This document shows, piece after piece, positions 36,225 to 45,564 of a DNA stretch of 64,000 nt (positions are counted from its first letter, which is position 1; each line of letters starts with the position of its first letter). The stretch lies in contig NZ_NPKI01000050.1 in NCBI RefSeq assembly GCF_002284565.1, positions 1 through 64,000 on the forward strand, in the 5' to 3' direction. The notes beneath the pieces are model-generated. The model did no database searches, was not told the DNA's origin, and saw nothing but the letters and a program-made list of their open reading frames with translations. A program made the translations under genes and the position numbers. The DNA is from Mesorhizobium mediterraneum (lineage in GTDB: Bacteria > Pseudomonadota > Alphaproteobacteria > Rhizobiales > Rhizobiaceae).

Positions 36225-37361
36225 ATGACTGTCCTTTCGACCGCCAATCCAGACTTGATCACCCTGTCCGACAACAAGGCGCGCTGGAACCTGCCCGACC
36301 ACCGCCGCCACGGCTTCCATAATCTCCACACAACGGCGCGCTACTCCATGTCCCTGCGCGCTCCCCGCGTTCTGCCTCTCAGGAAGGAGATCGACTGGAC
36401 CATCGGCGAGCGACCCGGCGTCGCACGTTTCCTCGCCATGCCGCATTTTTCGGCTTTCATCGTGGTGCGCGACGATCGCGTCCTCTACGAAGCCTATGCG
36501 CCGGACTTCGGACCCGACAAGCCGCATACCATCATGTCGATTACGAAGACGTCGCTCAACCTGATGCTCGGCCGCGCGGTGGCTGACGGCCTCGTCAATC
36601 TCGACGAGCGAGTGGGCACCTATTTGCCGGAGATCGGTACGGGCTACGCCGATGCGACCATCAAGGACGTCGCCGATATGAACGTCGCCAACAACTACAC
36701 CGAGGACTACAGCGACGCCTATACTTCGGCGTTCCAGCAGGACGCTGCCAATGGCTTGCGCCTGCCGGCGGAGGGTCAAAAGGAAGAGACCACCCGCTCC
36801 TTCCTCTGCGGCGTTACCGGAGACGATCTCGTGAATCGCAGCGGCGAGGCGCTCTACAAGTCGAGCAACAGCGACGTCATTGGCTGGATCATTGAGCGGG
36901 CCAGCGGCCGGCCGCTGCGCGACTGGCTGATCGAGATCGTCGAGGCGGCTGGCATCGAGGGATGCTTCCATATGACCTGCGACCGCGAAGGTGTGCCGAC
37001 GGTCTCCGGTGGCGCCTGTCTCACCGCCCGCGATCTCGCACGCTATGGACTGCTCTTTGCGCGTAAGGGCGAGGGTATCGACGGCCGCCGCGTCGGCGAT
37101 GCCGCCTTCATCGAAGAGACCCGCCGCAATCCCGGCCCTTCCATGCCAAAGCCGTTAGACTGGTTTCATTATAGCCGTCAAACGTACACCGACGCCACGT
37201 GGTTCGGACATAGTGGCTATGGTGGGCAGTATATGCTTGCGAACCCTGACACCGGCACCGTCGTTGTCTACCTCGGTGTCCTCGAGAACAAAGCCGCCAG
37301 CGACCCCGAATTTGGCGCCGCTTTGATGAAGATGACAGCCGATCTTGTTGCGGAAAAATGA
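36225..37361 (+). CDS. Serine hydrolase of the beta-lactamase/6-aminohexanoate-dimer hydrolase (NylB-like) type
   Basis: The 378-residue protein has the penicillin-binding fold. The catalytic S-x-x-K is MSITKTSLNLMLG near residue 105, the tyrosine motif lies in YKSSNSDVIGWIIERA near 210, and the third element is in WFGHSGYGGQYML near 320. Relatives cleave linear amides such as nylon oligomers or D-amino acid peptides. No signal peptide is visible, suggesting a cytoplasmic enzyme. A broken amidase gene lies just upstream and a peptide importer just downstream, so it may process an imported amide. The true substrate is unknown. Confidence 0.82.
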   Translation: MTVLSTANPDLITLSDNKARWNLPDHRRHGFHNLHTTARYSMSLRAPRVLPLRKEIDWTIGERPGVARFLAMPHFSAFIVVRDDRVLYEAYAPDFGPDKPHTIMSITKTSLNLMLGRAVADGLVNLDERVGTYLPEIGTGYADATIKDVADMNVANNYTEDYSDAYTSAFQQDAANGLRLPAEGQKEETTRSFLCGVTGDDLVNRSGEALYKSSNSDVIGWIIERASGRPLRDWLIEIVEAAGIEGCFHMTCDREGVPTVSGGACLTARDLARYGLLFARKGEGIDGRRVGDAAFIEETRRNPGPSMPKPLDWFHYSRQTYTDATWFGHSGYGGQYMLANPDTGTVVVYLGVLENKAASDPEFGAALMKMTADLVAEK

Positions 37362-37785
37362 GCTGTTCGCCAGCGGCCGGAGATTCAACGTCACTCTAGT
37401 TTCGCTAGACGCTTTGCCGACTTCAACGGGGTTAGTGAAGGCTGCTCGCGTCGCCCTCCCATGCGGCATGAATGGGCAAGTCGAGTTCAGAAAGGGTTTT
37501 CGTTTTGGAGGCAATCTTCGGCAACCCCTACTTTGCCCCTGCTGGCAGTACCCAAAAAAGTTGGAGGGCGATGCTGTGAATGCGGTCGCAGTTTATCAAG
37601 CATCGGGTCCACCTCGGGAAAATCAGAGTCCTTCCAGTGGTTAGCCCTTCCGCCGCCCAGAACAGACAACCGGGTGAAACCGTGTGCTCTGGTCGACAGC
37701 TCTCGTTGACGGCCCAGAGAGAAAGAATCGTACGCATTTAGCCAATCACTCGCCAGCAAAAAAGAAAATAGGGGAAAGGGATACC
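37362..37785. other. Intergenic region before the peptide ABC importer
   Basis: About 420 bases without a supported gene. GGGGAAAGGG just before 37786 is the ribosome binding site of the binding protein. I see no clear terminator or operator. Confidence 0.4.
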
Positions 37786-39450
37786 ATGAATAAGAACTAT
37801 CGCATTCTCGATCTCATCCGGCGCAATCGTTCGCCGCATCAAAATCACCTTATCGACGGTCTGGTCGACGGCCGGGTCAGCCGCCGCGACTTCATCCGCC
37901 ATGGCAGCCTACTCGGTGTTTCGCTGCCGCTGCTAAGCCGCATAAGCGCCGTCGCGGGTTTCGGTGGCTTGCCTTCGCTCGCTCGCGCCCAAGGCACGCC
38001 AGGCGCCACCATTCGCGTCGCCTGCGGCGCGCCGACGGCGACAATCGATCCGATGACCACCACTGACAATAGTGGCTTTATGTTGTTGCAGCAGGCCGGA
38101 GAATACCTCTGCGTTGTCGGTCCAGACCTTGTACTACAACCGGTGTTAGCTGAAAGTTGGAATTCCAACGACATAGGCACGGTGTGGACGTTCAAGCTGC
38201 GCAAGGGCGTCAAGTTCCACAGTGGCGGCGAGATGAAGGCCGACGACGTGGTCTCAAGCATCGACCGCCTCGCCGATCCAGCCAGTTCTTCTAATGCGCT
38301 GTCGGTGTTCAAGGGAATCCTGCAGAAGGGCGCGACCAGGAAGGTCGACGATTACACCGTCGAATTTCACCTCGACGCGCCGAACGGCAACTTCCCCTAT
38401 ATGATGTCGTCCGACAATTACAACGCCATCATCATCCCCGCGAGCTACAAGGGCGATTACGAGAAGAGCTTCGACGGCACCGGCCCGTTCAGAATAGAGA
38501 AATACACGGCAAAGGTCGGCGCATCCTTCGTCCGCAACGAAAACTATTGGGGGCTGAAGGCGCTGCCCCAGCGCACCGAATTCACTTTCTTCAATGATGA
38601 GCAGTCGCAGATTCTGGCATTACAGGGCGGCCAGGTCGATATGATGCTCTTTGTATCGCCTCTAGCCGGCATTGGCCTGCTTAACGATCCGAATTTCAAT
38701 ATCATAAGTGCGAAAACGTCCGGGCATAACCAGTTTCACATGCGCTGTGATTCCGACCCGTTCAAGGATCCGCGCGTGCGTCGCGCTATCGCGCTCTGCC
38801 TCGATCGCGATAAGCTTGTCGCCGGCCTACTTAAGGGCCGAGCTTCACTAGGCAACGACAGCCCATTCGCTCCGATCTTTCCATCGACTGACGCGAGCGT
38901 GCCGCAACGCAAGCAGGATATCGCACTGGCAAAGCAGCTCATGGAGGCGGCGGGCGCTGGCAATGGCTTCAAGGTGACGCTGACCACCGAGCGCTATCTT
39001 GAAATCCCCGAATACGCGCAGCTCATTCAGAACTGGGTCAAGGAGATCAGCATTGATCTCGATCTGAGCCTCCTCGACCAGGGCAGCTATTATGGTGATG
39101 GGACGTTCGGCAAGTCGAACTGGCTGGATTCGGTGGTGGGCATCACGGATTACGCTCACCGCGGCGTGCCGAACGTCTTGCTTGGCGCCCCGCTGAAAAG
39201 TGACGGCACCTGGAACGCCGCGCATTTCAAGAACAAGGATTACGACGCGCTCGTGTCAAGCTACATCGCGGCTCTCGATCTCGAGGCGCAGAAGGCGACA
39301 GCCGGCAAGATTCAGAACCTGCTGCTCGAGGAAACACCGGTCATCTTCGGCTATTTCACCGACCTACTGGTGCCAACCGCGAAAGGTGTGACAGGCGTGC
39401 AGCCGACGCCCATGGGGCAACTTTTCCTCGACAAAGCGTCGAAGGCCTGA
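37786..39450 (+). CDS. Peptide ABC transporter substrate-binding protein (SBP_bac_5), Tat-exported
   Basis: The 554-residue periplasmic binding protein has a Tat signal around residue 32 (SRRDFIRHGSLLGVSLPLLS) ending near ARAQG. The mature part has family 5 features (MTTTDNSGFMLLQQAGEYL; KVDDYTVEFHLDAPNGNFPY; DPFKDPRVRRAIALCLDRDK). It should bind oligopeptides or related compounds. The start is set by GGGGAAAGGG; upstream codons of the open frame are not similar to the family. It is the first gene of the four-gene importer. Confidence 0.92.
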   Translation: MNKNYRILDLIRRNRSPHQNHLIDGLVDGRVSRRDFIRHGSLLGVSLPLLSRISAVAGFGGLPSLARAQGTPGATIRVACGAPTATIDPMTTTDNSGFMLLQQAGEYLCVVGPDLVLQPVLAESWNSNDIGTVWTFKLRKGVKFHSGGEMKADDVVSSIDRLADPASSSNALSVFKGILQKGATRKVDDYTVEFHLDAPNGNFPYMMSSDNYNAIIIPASYKGDYEKSFDGTGPFRIEKYTAKVGASFVRNENYWGLKALPQRTEFTFFNDEQSQILALQGGQVDMMLFVSPLAGIGLLNDPNFNIISAKTSGHNQFHMRCDSDPFKDPRVRRAIALCLDRDKLVAGLLKGRASLGNDSPFAPIFPSTDASVPQRKQDIALAKQLMEAAGAGNGFKVTLTTERYLEIPEYAQLIQNWVKEISIDLDLSLLDQGSYYGDGTFGKSNWLDSVVGITDYAHRGVPNVLLGAPLKSDGTWNAAHFKNKDYDALVSSYIAALDLEAQKATAGKIQNLLLEETPVIFGYFTDLLVPTAKGVTGVQPTPMGQLFLDKASKA

Positions 39451-39512
39451 CCGGAAAGCGAAGCTAACAGCCGGCCCCTCACCGAGGGCTGGCTCCATGA
39501 GGAGTATAAGCC

Positions 39513-40466
39513 ATTCTCTCCTTCCTTGTCCGGCGTGTCTCACTTTCGTTTGTCACGCTATTTTTACTAAGCATCATGGTGTTCCTGGGCGGCCAGGTGC
39601 TGCCCGGCAATGTCGGTCGCGCCATATTGGGGCCGTTTGCCGATCAAGGCGCCGTCGACACGCTCAATCACACGCTCGGCGTCGATCGTCCGCTGCTTAC
39701 GCAGTACTGGAGCTGGATCTCCAACTTCGTCCAGGGCGACATGGGCACGTCCTACATCTACCGCTCGCCGGTAGCTCCCCTCGTCGTAGATGCGCTGGGC
39801 AATTCGGTGAAGCTGGCGTTCGTCGCCTTCGTATTGGTGATACCTATAGGCATCTTGGGTGGCGCGGTTGCAGCACTCAATCTCAACCGGCCACTCGATC
39901 GCATCATCACCCTCGGTGGCCTTTCCATGACGGTGCTACCCGAGTTCGTCACAGGGATCATCCTGATCCTGATCTTCGGCGTCTGGCTCCGCTGGCTACC
40001 GATCTCGGCTGCATGGCCACACGACGCTGGGTTCTTCCGCCAGCTGTATCACCTGATCTTGCCGTCGATGCCGCTGTTCCTGGTGCTGTTCGGTTACGTC
40101 GGCCGCATGGCGCGCTCCGGCATGATCGAAGCACTCGATTCCGACTACACCAGGACCGCCGTGCTCAAGGGCCTGCCATGGCGAACGGTGATCTGGCGCC
40201 ATGTGCTGCGCAATGCGCTGCTGCCGACCATCACCGTGATCGCCACGCAGACCGGCTATCTGATCGGCGGCCTTGTCGTCATCGAGACGCTATTCCGCTA
40301 CCAGGGCGTCGGATCGCTGATCTTCACCGCGGCTCGAGGCAAGGATTTCCCGATATTGGTATCCGGAACCCTCGTTGTCGGTATCGTGTACGCCGTGGCG
40401 ACACTTGCGGCCGATTTTCTTTATTCCATGCTCAATCCGCGCATCAGTTTAGGAAATGAACAATGA
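39513..40466 (+). CDS. Peptide ABC transporter permease (DppB-like), probable ATT start
   Basis: The permease has about six membrane segments and the inner-membrane transporter signature (SDYTRTAVLKGLPWRTVIWR). Family members begin with a helix that here reads ILSFLVRRVSLSFVTLFLLS, lying upstream of the first ATG (39576). There is no ATG, GTG or TTG before it and an in-frame TAA ends at 39509. The best start is ATT at 39513, about eight bases after GAGGAG, giving 317 residues. Starting at 39576 would lose most of the first membrane helix. It overlaps the next gene by four bases. Confidence 0.85.
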   Translation: MLSFLVRRVSLSFVTLFLLSIMVFLGGQVLPGNVGRAILGPFADQGAVDTLNHTLGVDRPLLTQYWSWISNFVQGDMGTSYIYRSPVAPLVVDALGNSVKLAFVAFVLVIPIGILGGAVAALNLNRPLDRIITLGGLSMTVLPEFVTGIILILIFGVWLRWLPISAAWPHDAGFFRQLYHLILPSMPLFLVLFGYVGRMARSGMIEALDSDYTRTAVLKGLPWRTVIWRHVLRNALLPTITVIATQTGYLIGGLVVIETLFRYQGVGSLIFTAARGKDFPILVSGTLVVGIVYAVATLAADFLYSMLNPRISLGNEQ

Positions 40467-41341
40467 GCGTCTTTCAGACGAATTTCACCATGCAAACTGA
40501 TACTCGCCGGCGCGGGCCGGTGGTAGAGGTTCTCCATCAGCTGCTGTGCTCCGGCACGTTCCTGACCGGCGTTGTCATCGTCCTGTTTTGGGTGGCATGC
40601 GCGCTGTTAGGCCAGCACTTTGTGCCCTATAACGCGCTTACCGAGGACATCATCAATGCGCTGGCGCCGCCGTCTTCCGAGCATTGGTTCGGTACCGACC
40701 AGATCGGCCGTGACGTTTTCTCGCGCGTCATCGTCGGCTCGCGCGACATTTTGACCGTCGCACCGCTCGCGACCTTATTAGCAACCCTTACCGGCACCGC
40801 GCTTGGCCTGTTCACCGGCTATTTCCGCGGCCTTGTCGACGATGTCGTCAGTCGCATCCTGGAAGCCTTCATGGCGATTCCCGGACCAATCGTTTCTCTG
40901 TTGGCCATAGTTGCGCTCGGCACGTCCCGAATCATGGTCATCGTGGTCATCGGGTTGAGCTTCGCGCCTGTCATCGCCCGCACCGTGCGCTCAGCGGTGC
41001 TGGCCGAGCGCGAACTCGACTATGTCGCCGCCGCACAGCTCAGGCATGAAAGTACTGTGCATATGATGTTCGTCGAGATCTTTCCCAACGTCATTCCGCC
41101 GATTTTGGTCGAGAGCACCGTGCGGCTCGGCTACGCTATCTTCGCCGTCGCCACACTCTCCTTCTTGGGTTTCGGCATCCAGCCGCCCTCACCCGACTGG
41201 GGGCTCTCGATCGCCAGCAATTACGGCATGATCAGCGGCGGCTTCTGGTGGACGGTGCTGTTCGACGCGCTGGCCATCGCCTCGCTGGTGATCGGTGTCA
41301 ATTTGGTGGCCGATAGCGTGCAGGCAGCGCTCAATGACTAA
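40463..41341 (+). CDS. Peptide ABC transporter permease (DppC-like)
   Basis: The 292-residue inner-membrane protein has an N-terminal membrane anchor (LTGVVIVLFWVACALLG) and five further segments. HWFGTDQIGRDVFSRVIVGS is typical of DppC. The coupling loop is ELDYVAAAQLRHESTVHMMF, and TLSFLGFGIQPPSPDWGLSI lies near the end. It overlaps dppB (ATGA) and the ATPase gene (eight bases), so the operon is tightly coupled. Confidence 0.92.
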   Translation: MSVFQTNFTMQTDTRRRGPVVEVLHQLLCSGTFLTGVVIVLFWVACALLGQHFVPYNALTEDIINALAPPSSEHWFGTDQIGRDVFSRVIVGSRDILTVAPLATLLATLTGTALGLFTGYFRGLVDDVVSRILEAFMAIPGPIVSLLAIVALGTSRIMVIVVIGLSFAPVIARTVRSAVLAERELDYVAAAQLRHESTVHMMFVEIFPNVIPPILVESTVRLGYAIFAVATLSFLGFGIQPPSPDWGLSIASNYGMISGGFWWTVLFDALAIASLVIGVNLVADSVQAALND

Positions 41342-43370
41342 CTCCGCCAAGGCCGAAAACGCACTCGAACTCACCGATCTTTCGGTTGCCTACCGCGTCG
41401 CCGGCCGCAATCGCGCCGTGCTGCGCAACCTCAGCCTCACCATCGGCCAGGGCGAAGCCTATGGGCTGGTCGGCGAATCCGGCTGCGGCAAATCCACCGT
41501 GGCGCTCACCGTCGTGCGCTATCTGCCGAGAAATGGCTCGATCACCGGCGGCGCGATCTCGCTCGACGGCCAGAATGTGATGAAACTTGACGCCGAAGCG
41601 CTCAGGCGGGCGCGCGCGGAAAGCGTCTCCATGGTCTATCAGGACCCGGGCAAGGCGCTGAACCCATCGATCCGCGTCGGCCGTCAGCTGACCGAGATTT
41701 TTGAACTCGGCGGCGTTTCGGGACGAGCGGCCACTGACCGGGCGATTGCGATGCTGAACCGCGTGCGCATCTCCGACCCCGTCAGCGTCATGCAGCGCTA
41801 CCCGCACCAGCTTTCCGGCGGCATGCAGCAACGCGTGGCGATTGCCATGGCGCTGGCCAACGATCCGTCGATGCTGATCCTCGACGAGCCGACCACCGGC
41901 CTCGATGCGACGGTGGAGGCCGAAGTGCTCGACCTGATCGCACAGCTCAGGCAGGAACTGTCGGCCTCGATCCTGTTCATCAGCCACAACCTCGCCGTCG
42001 TTTCCAACATGTGCGACCGGGTCGGCGTGCTCTATGCCGGCATGCTGGTCGAGGAAGGGCCGACGGAGGTCGTGTTTAACGATCCGCGCCATCCCTACAC
42101 GGTGGCGCTGCTGCGCTGCCTGCCGCGCGGGGGCCAACGCAAGGATCAGGGCCGGCTCGACACCATTCCGGGTTTCCTGCCCGGCATCGGGGCCGACATC
42201 AAGGGCTGCGCCTTCGCCGATCGCTGCGCGCTCGCCGACGATCGCTGCCGCAGCGAATTGCCGCCGCTCTATGATCTGGGCGGCCGGCTGTCGCGCTGCT
42301 TCCATCACGACAAGGCGCAGGCGCTGCCGCGCGCGACACCGAGCGATGTGGCGCCTGTCCCAAAGCCGGCGGCAGCACCGGTGCTGCGCGTCGCCCGGCT
42401 GAACAAGACCTATGCCAGCCATGGCCATGCACTGCGCGCCGTCAAGGATGTCTCGCTCGATTTGCTACCCGGCGAGACGCTCGGGCTGGTCGGTGAGTCC
42501 GGCAGCGGCAAGACGACCTTCGCCAGGCTGCTGCTCGGCTTGGTGCCGCCCGATGACGGCGGCACCATCGAGCTGGAAGGCAAGGCGCTGGCGCCACGAC
42601 TGGAGAACCGCAGCGACGACCAGATCAAGGCGATGCAGATCGTCTTCCAGAATCCGGATTCGGCTCTCAACCGCTCGCATTCGATCCGCCATCTGATCGG
42701 CCGGGCACTGAAGCGGCTGGCCGGCCTCTCCGGCAAAGCGCTGGAGTCGCGCCTCAATGACCTTGTCCGCTCGGTCCGGCTCACCGACCGCCATCTTGCC
42801 GTCAAGCCGCGCCAGCTCTCTGGCGGCCTGAAGCAGCGCGTCGCCATCGCGCGCGCCTTCGCCGGCGACCCGCGCATCGTGGTGTGCGACGAGCCGACCT
42901 CGGCGCTCGACGTCTCGGTGCAGGCAGCCATCCTCAACCTGCTCGCCGACCTGCAGTCGAAGGAAGACGTCAGCTACATCTTCATCTCGCACGACCTTGC
43001 CGTGGTGCGTTACCTCTCCGACAAGATCGCCGTGCTCTATCTCGGCCGCATCATGGAACTCGGACCGTCCGAAGACGTGTTTTCCGGACCGCATCACCCC
43101 TATACCGAGGCGCTTTTGTCGGCCGTGCCCAAACTCGACCAGACCGAGACGGCGCGCATTCGCCTAGACGGCGAAATCCCCAGCGCCACCAACCCGCCTT
43201 CGGGCTGCGTGTTTCACACGCGCTGCCCGCGCAAGATCGGGGCAATCTGCGAGCAGCAGGAGCCACTACTGGCTGAAGCGCGGCCCGGCCATGCGATCCG
43301 CTGTCATATCCCCTATGCCCAGCTTGCCAAGCTTCAAAGCTCGACACCGCCGCTGGAGGCGATGGGTTAA
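41334..43370 (+). CDS. Fused double ATP-binding protein of a peptide ABC transporter (DppD-DppF type)
   Basis: The 678-residue protein carries two complete ABC ATPase domains. Domain 1 has Walker A GESGCGKST (residues 47-55), signature LSGGMQQRVAIA and Walker B LILDEPTTGLD. Domain 2 has GESGSGKTT, LSGGLKQRVAIA and VVCDEPTSALD. Each is followed by the oligopeptide C-terminal extension with clustered Cys (GCAFADRCALADDRC and GCVFHTRCPRK). It energises the importer; the fusion gives both nucleotide-binding sites from one chain, as in GsiA. The ATG inside the end of dppC was preferred over the longer open frame. Confidence 0.93.
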   Translation: MTNSAKAENALELTDLSVAYRVAGRNRAVLRNLSLTIGQGEAYGLVGESGCGKSTVALTVVRYLPRNGSITGGAISLDGQNVMKLDAEALRRARAESVSMVYQDPGKALNPSIRVGRQLTEIFELGGVSGRAATDRAIAMLNRVRISDPVSVMQRYPHQLSGGMQQRVAIAMALANDPSMLILDEPTTGLDATVEAEVLDLIAQLRQELSASILFISHNLAVVSNMCDRVGVLYAGMLVEEGPTEVVFNDPRHPYTVALLRCLPRGGQRKDQGRLDTIPGFLPGIGADIKGCAFADRCALADDRCRSELPPLYDLGGRLSRCFHHDKAQALPRATPSDVAPVPKPAAAPVLRVARLNKTYASHGHALRAVKDVSLDLLPGETLGLVGESGSGKTTFARLLLGLVPPDDGGTIELEGKALAPRLENRSDDQIKAMQIVFQNPDSALNRSHSIRHLIGRALKRLAGLSGKALESRLNDLVRSVRLTDRHLAVKPRQLSGGLKQRVAIARAFAGDPRIVVCDEPTSALDVSVQAAILNLLADLQSKEDVSYIFISHDLAVVRYLSDKIAVLYLGRIMELGPSEDVFSGPHHPYTEALLSAVPKLDQTETARIRLDGEIPSATNPPSGCVFHTRCPRKIGAICEQQEPLLAEARPGHAIRCHIPYAQLAKLQSSTPPLEAMG

Positions 43371-43803
43371 GCGTGACTGATGGGAACGATCGACCAGGTC
43401 AACCTACAGGAAGCCAAGAGCTGTCCGCGTCGTAGCTGCAAATGGGAGAGCCGCCAGACGATCTTCCCCAAAAGAAGATGGCGTTGGTGATCTCGCGGAT
43501 TGACCACTCCCGAGACAAAGACGCTCAAAGGCCGCAGGCGCCACGCGCTCTTCGACACCGGCGGGCGCGGGCGCGGCTCGTCGAACCTGATCCGCCGACA
43601 TTCAGTGTAAGGGCGCAGAGGCCCTTGCTTCAGGTGTCCCGCCCCTTGTTTCCATTCTTAAAGCTCGTCTGGGCCGATGGCGGATACGAGCGCGTGACGA
43701 CGGCCACGACCATCACTGTCGAAATCATTAGGAAACAGTCCCATCAGGTCGCCTTCGTCGTCTTGCCAATGTGTTGGGTGGTCGAACGCTTCAAAGCCTC
43801 ATG
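43371..43803 (+). mobile_element. IS5-family transposase remnant
   Basis: Between about 43520 and 43800 the plus strand reads KTLKGRRRHALFDTGGRG, then in another frame QVSRPLFPFLKLVWADGGYE, TTATTITVEIIRKQ and VAFVVLPMCWVVERFKAS. This is the C-terminal part of an IS5-type DDE transposase, with the catalytic Asp (WADGGY) and Glu (VVERF). At least two frameshifts are present and the N-terminus is lost. Bases 43371-43519 show nothing clear. Confidence 0.75.
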
Positions 43804-43968
43804 AGCTCCGAAATCGGTTCCTTTAGTCGCCGTCGCGAGCTGAAGCTTTCAATCCGGAGCAGCTCCACGAAAATACTTTTTCGAACGGTGGCAGAAAACA
43901 GAAGCACTTATTAGCGGCTATTTGCTAAAATTCCTGCACCTAAAGAATACTCGTGGAGACGTTTAAAT

Positions 43969-45252
43969 ATGCCCGCCGCACAATTTGAAACCACTACTGG
44001 TGAGTCGTTCCCACAGAGGGGCATGATACGCCAGGAGATTGAGCAAGAATTAGAGCAGCTCCGTACACAAGATGCGGACCCGCGTTCGACGTTCCCAGAT
44101 CGTTGGCTCAATGACCGCGGGCTCCTGCTTGATGATGGCACATTCGAAGTTGCCAAGGCCGCTCACCTCGCCTTTTTTACAAAGGGCAACAACTACCCCA
44201 CCGTTGTAAAGTTCGAACGCGATCTAATACAGATGGCCCTTAGTCTGTTCCACGCTGGAAAGGACGCAACCGGGGCCGTGACCAGTGGCGGATCTGAGAG
44301 CCTCTTTCTTGCTACTGCCGCTGCTCTAACGTACGCCAAAGAAAGACGGCCTCACATCGCCACGCCGGAAATCATTATCCCTCAGACGGGCTATCCCACA
44401 TTCGAGAAATATGAGCGGTATTTCGGATATTCCATTCGTCGCGTTCCAGTAGATGCAAATTTCCGCGCAAACGTCTCGGCAATGTCCGAAGCAGTTAGCG
44501 AAAACACAGTCATGATGCTCGCGTCATTGCCATCCTGGTCGCATGGCGTTTGTGACCCAGTTCGAGAGTTAGCAGAAATTGCCAGAAAGCACGGGATTTG
44601 GTTGCATGTGGACGCTTGCGTTGGTGGGTTTTTAGCACCTTTTGTGCGCGAGCTCGGACGGGACGTTCCCGACTTCGATTTTCGAATTCCCGGCGTAAGT
44701 TCAATCTCGGCGGATTTTCACAAGTACGGCTATAGTGGCAAGGGAGTTTCGGGTATTTTCTATAGAAATAAGATGGCCCGCCATCAACCCTTCATCTTCG
44801 ATACATGGGCAGCAGGACTTTATCGCTCACCGGTTCTTATTGGGACACGTAACGGGGGCGCAATCGCTTCGGCCTGGGCGGTCATGCGTTATCTGGGGCG
44901 GGACGGATACCTCTCCCGCGCAGCTCAAATCCTCAAGCTGAGAGATGCCATATTGGTCTTGGTTGAACGATGCCCTGGGTTGAAGATAGTCGGCGGGGCT
45001 GAGCTCAACGTGGTCGGAATAGGCAGCGACTACTCCGACATATATTCGATTGCGAGCAAGCTGACGGACTATGGATGGAAGATCAACTTACTGAAGGAGC
45101 CTGAGGCAATACAATTGGTGCTTGGGCCACTGCGAGATGAGTATATTTCGTTGCTAGTGAATGACCTTGAGAAGGCCGTAGAATCTGTACGGCGCGAAGG
45201 TTTCATAGTTCCTTCTCCAGCTGTGGTGTATTCCGACGAGTACGTCGACTGA
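43969..45252 (+). CDS. Group II PLP-dependent decarboxylase / sphingosine-1-phosphate lyase-like enzyme
   Basis: The 427-residue fold-type I PLP enzyme is of the glutamate/tyrosine decarboxylase superfamily. Motifs are VTSGGSESLFLATAAAL near residue 104 (cofactor phosphate), WLHVDACVGGFLAPF near 208 (the Asp that binds the pyridine N), and the Schiff-base lysine in SSISADFHKYGYSGKGVS near 246. The lysine context is closest to the lyase/archaeal tyrosine decarboxylase branch. The next gene is a succinate-semialdehyde dehydrogenase, so a glutamate-to-GABA route is one possibility, but that would still need a GABA transaminase. The 5' region is AT-rich, unlike its neighbours. Confidence 0.82.
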   Translation: MPAAQFETTTGESFPQRGMIRQEIEQELEQLRTQDADPRSTFPDRWLNDRGLLLDDGTFEVAKAAHLAFFTKGNNYPTVVKFERDLIQMALSLFHAGKDATGAVTSGGSESLFLATAAALTYAKERRPHIATPEIIIPQTGYPTFEKYERYFGYSIRRVPVDANFRANVSAMSEAVSENTVMMLASLPSWSHGVCDPVRELAEIARKHGIWLHVDACVGGFLAPFVRELGRDVPDFDFRIPGVSSISADFHKYGYSGKGVSGIFYRNKMARHQPFIFDTWAAGLYRSPVLIGTRNGGAIASAWAVMRYLGRDGYLSRAAQILKLRDAILVLVERCPGLKIVGGAELNVVGIGSDYSDIYSIASKLTDYGWKINLLKEPEAIQLVLGPLRDEYISLLVNDLEKAVESVRREGFIVPSPAVVYSDEYVD

Positions 45253-45564
45253 GGCGGGTATCGCTCGTTGTTTTTCAGGTTTATTACAATATGGCGAAAC
45301 CGCAATCCTGGGTACTTGAAGGGCCGGCAGCAGGTCGTTCGTGTCCGCATCCTCACCGCGGATGGATGTGGAGGCGTTCTCTGAGAGGCGCGGAGAGGGA
45401 GTCTATTCCGTGGCGATCGATCAGCCTGGGCGGTTGCTTGAGATTACTCTTCGTTTCTGCAATCTGCCCATCCTTGAACAATCCAATACCCAATAGAGCG
45501 CTAAGCTCTATCCTAAGTAGATATTTACGGCGGCTCTTGGGCTCGCAGCGATACGGAGAAACCA
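45253..45564. other. Intergenic region between decarboxylase and dehydrogenase genes
   Basis: About 310 bases with no gene or convincing hairpin. The dehydrogenase is read from ATG 45565 after GGAG. Distance suggests a separate promoter. Confidence 0.4.

Noticed and set aside
41331..42428. 365-codon open frame antisense to the double ATPase gene
   Set aside because: It lies fully opposite a clear ABC ATPase and is His/Arg rich with no motif.
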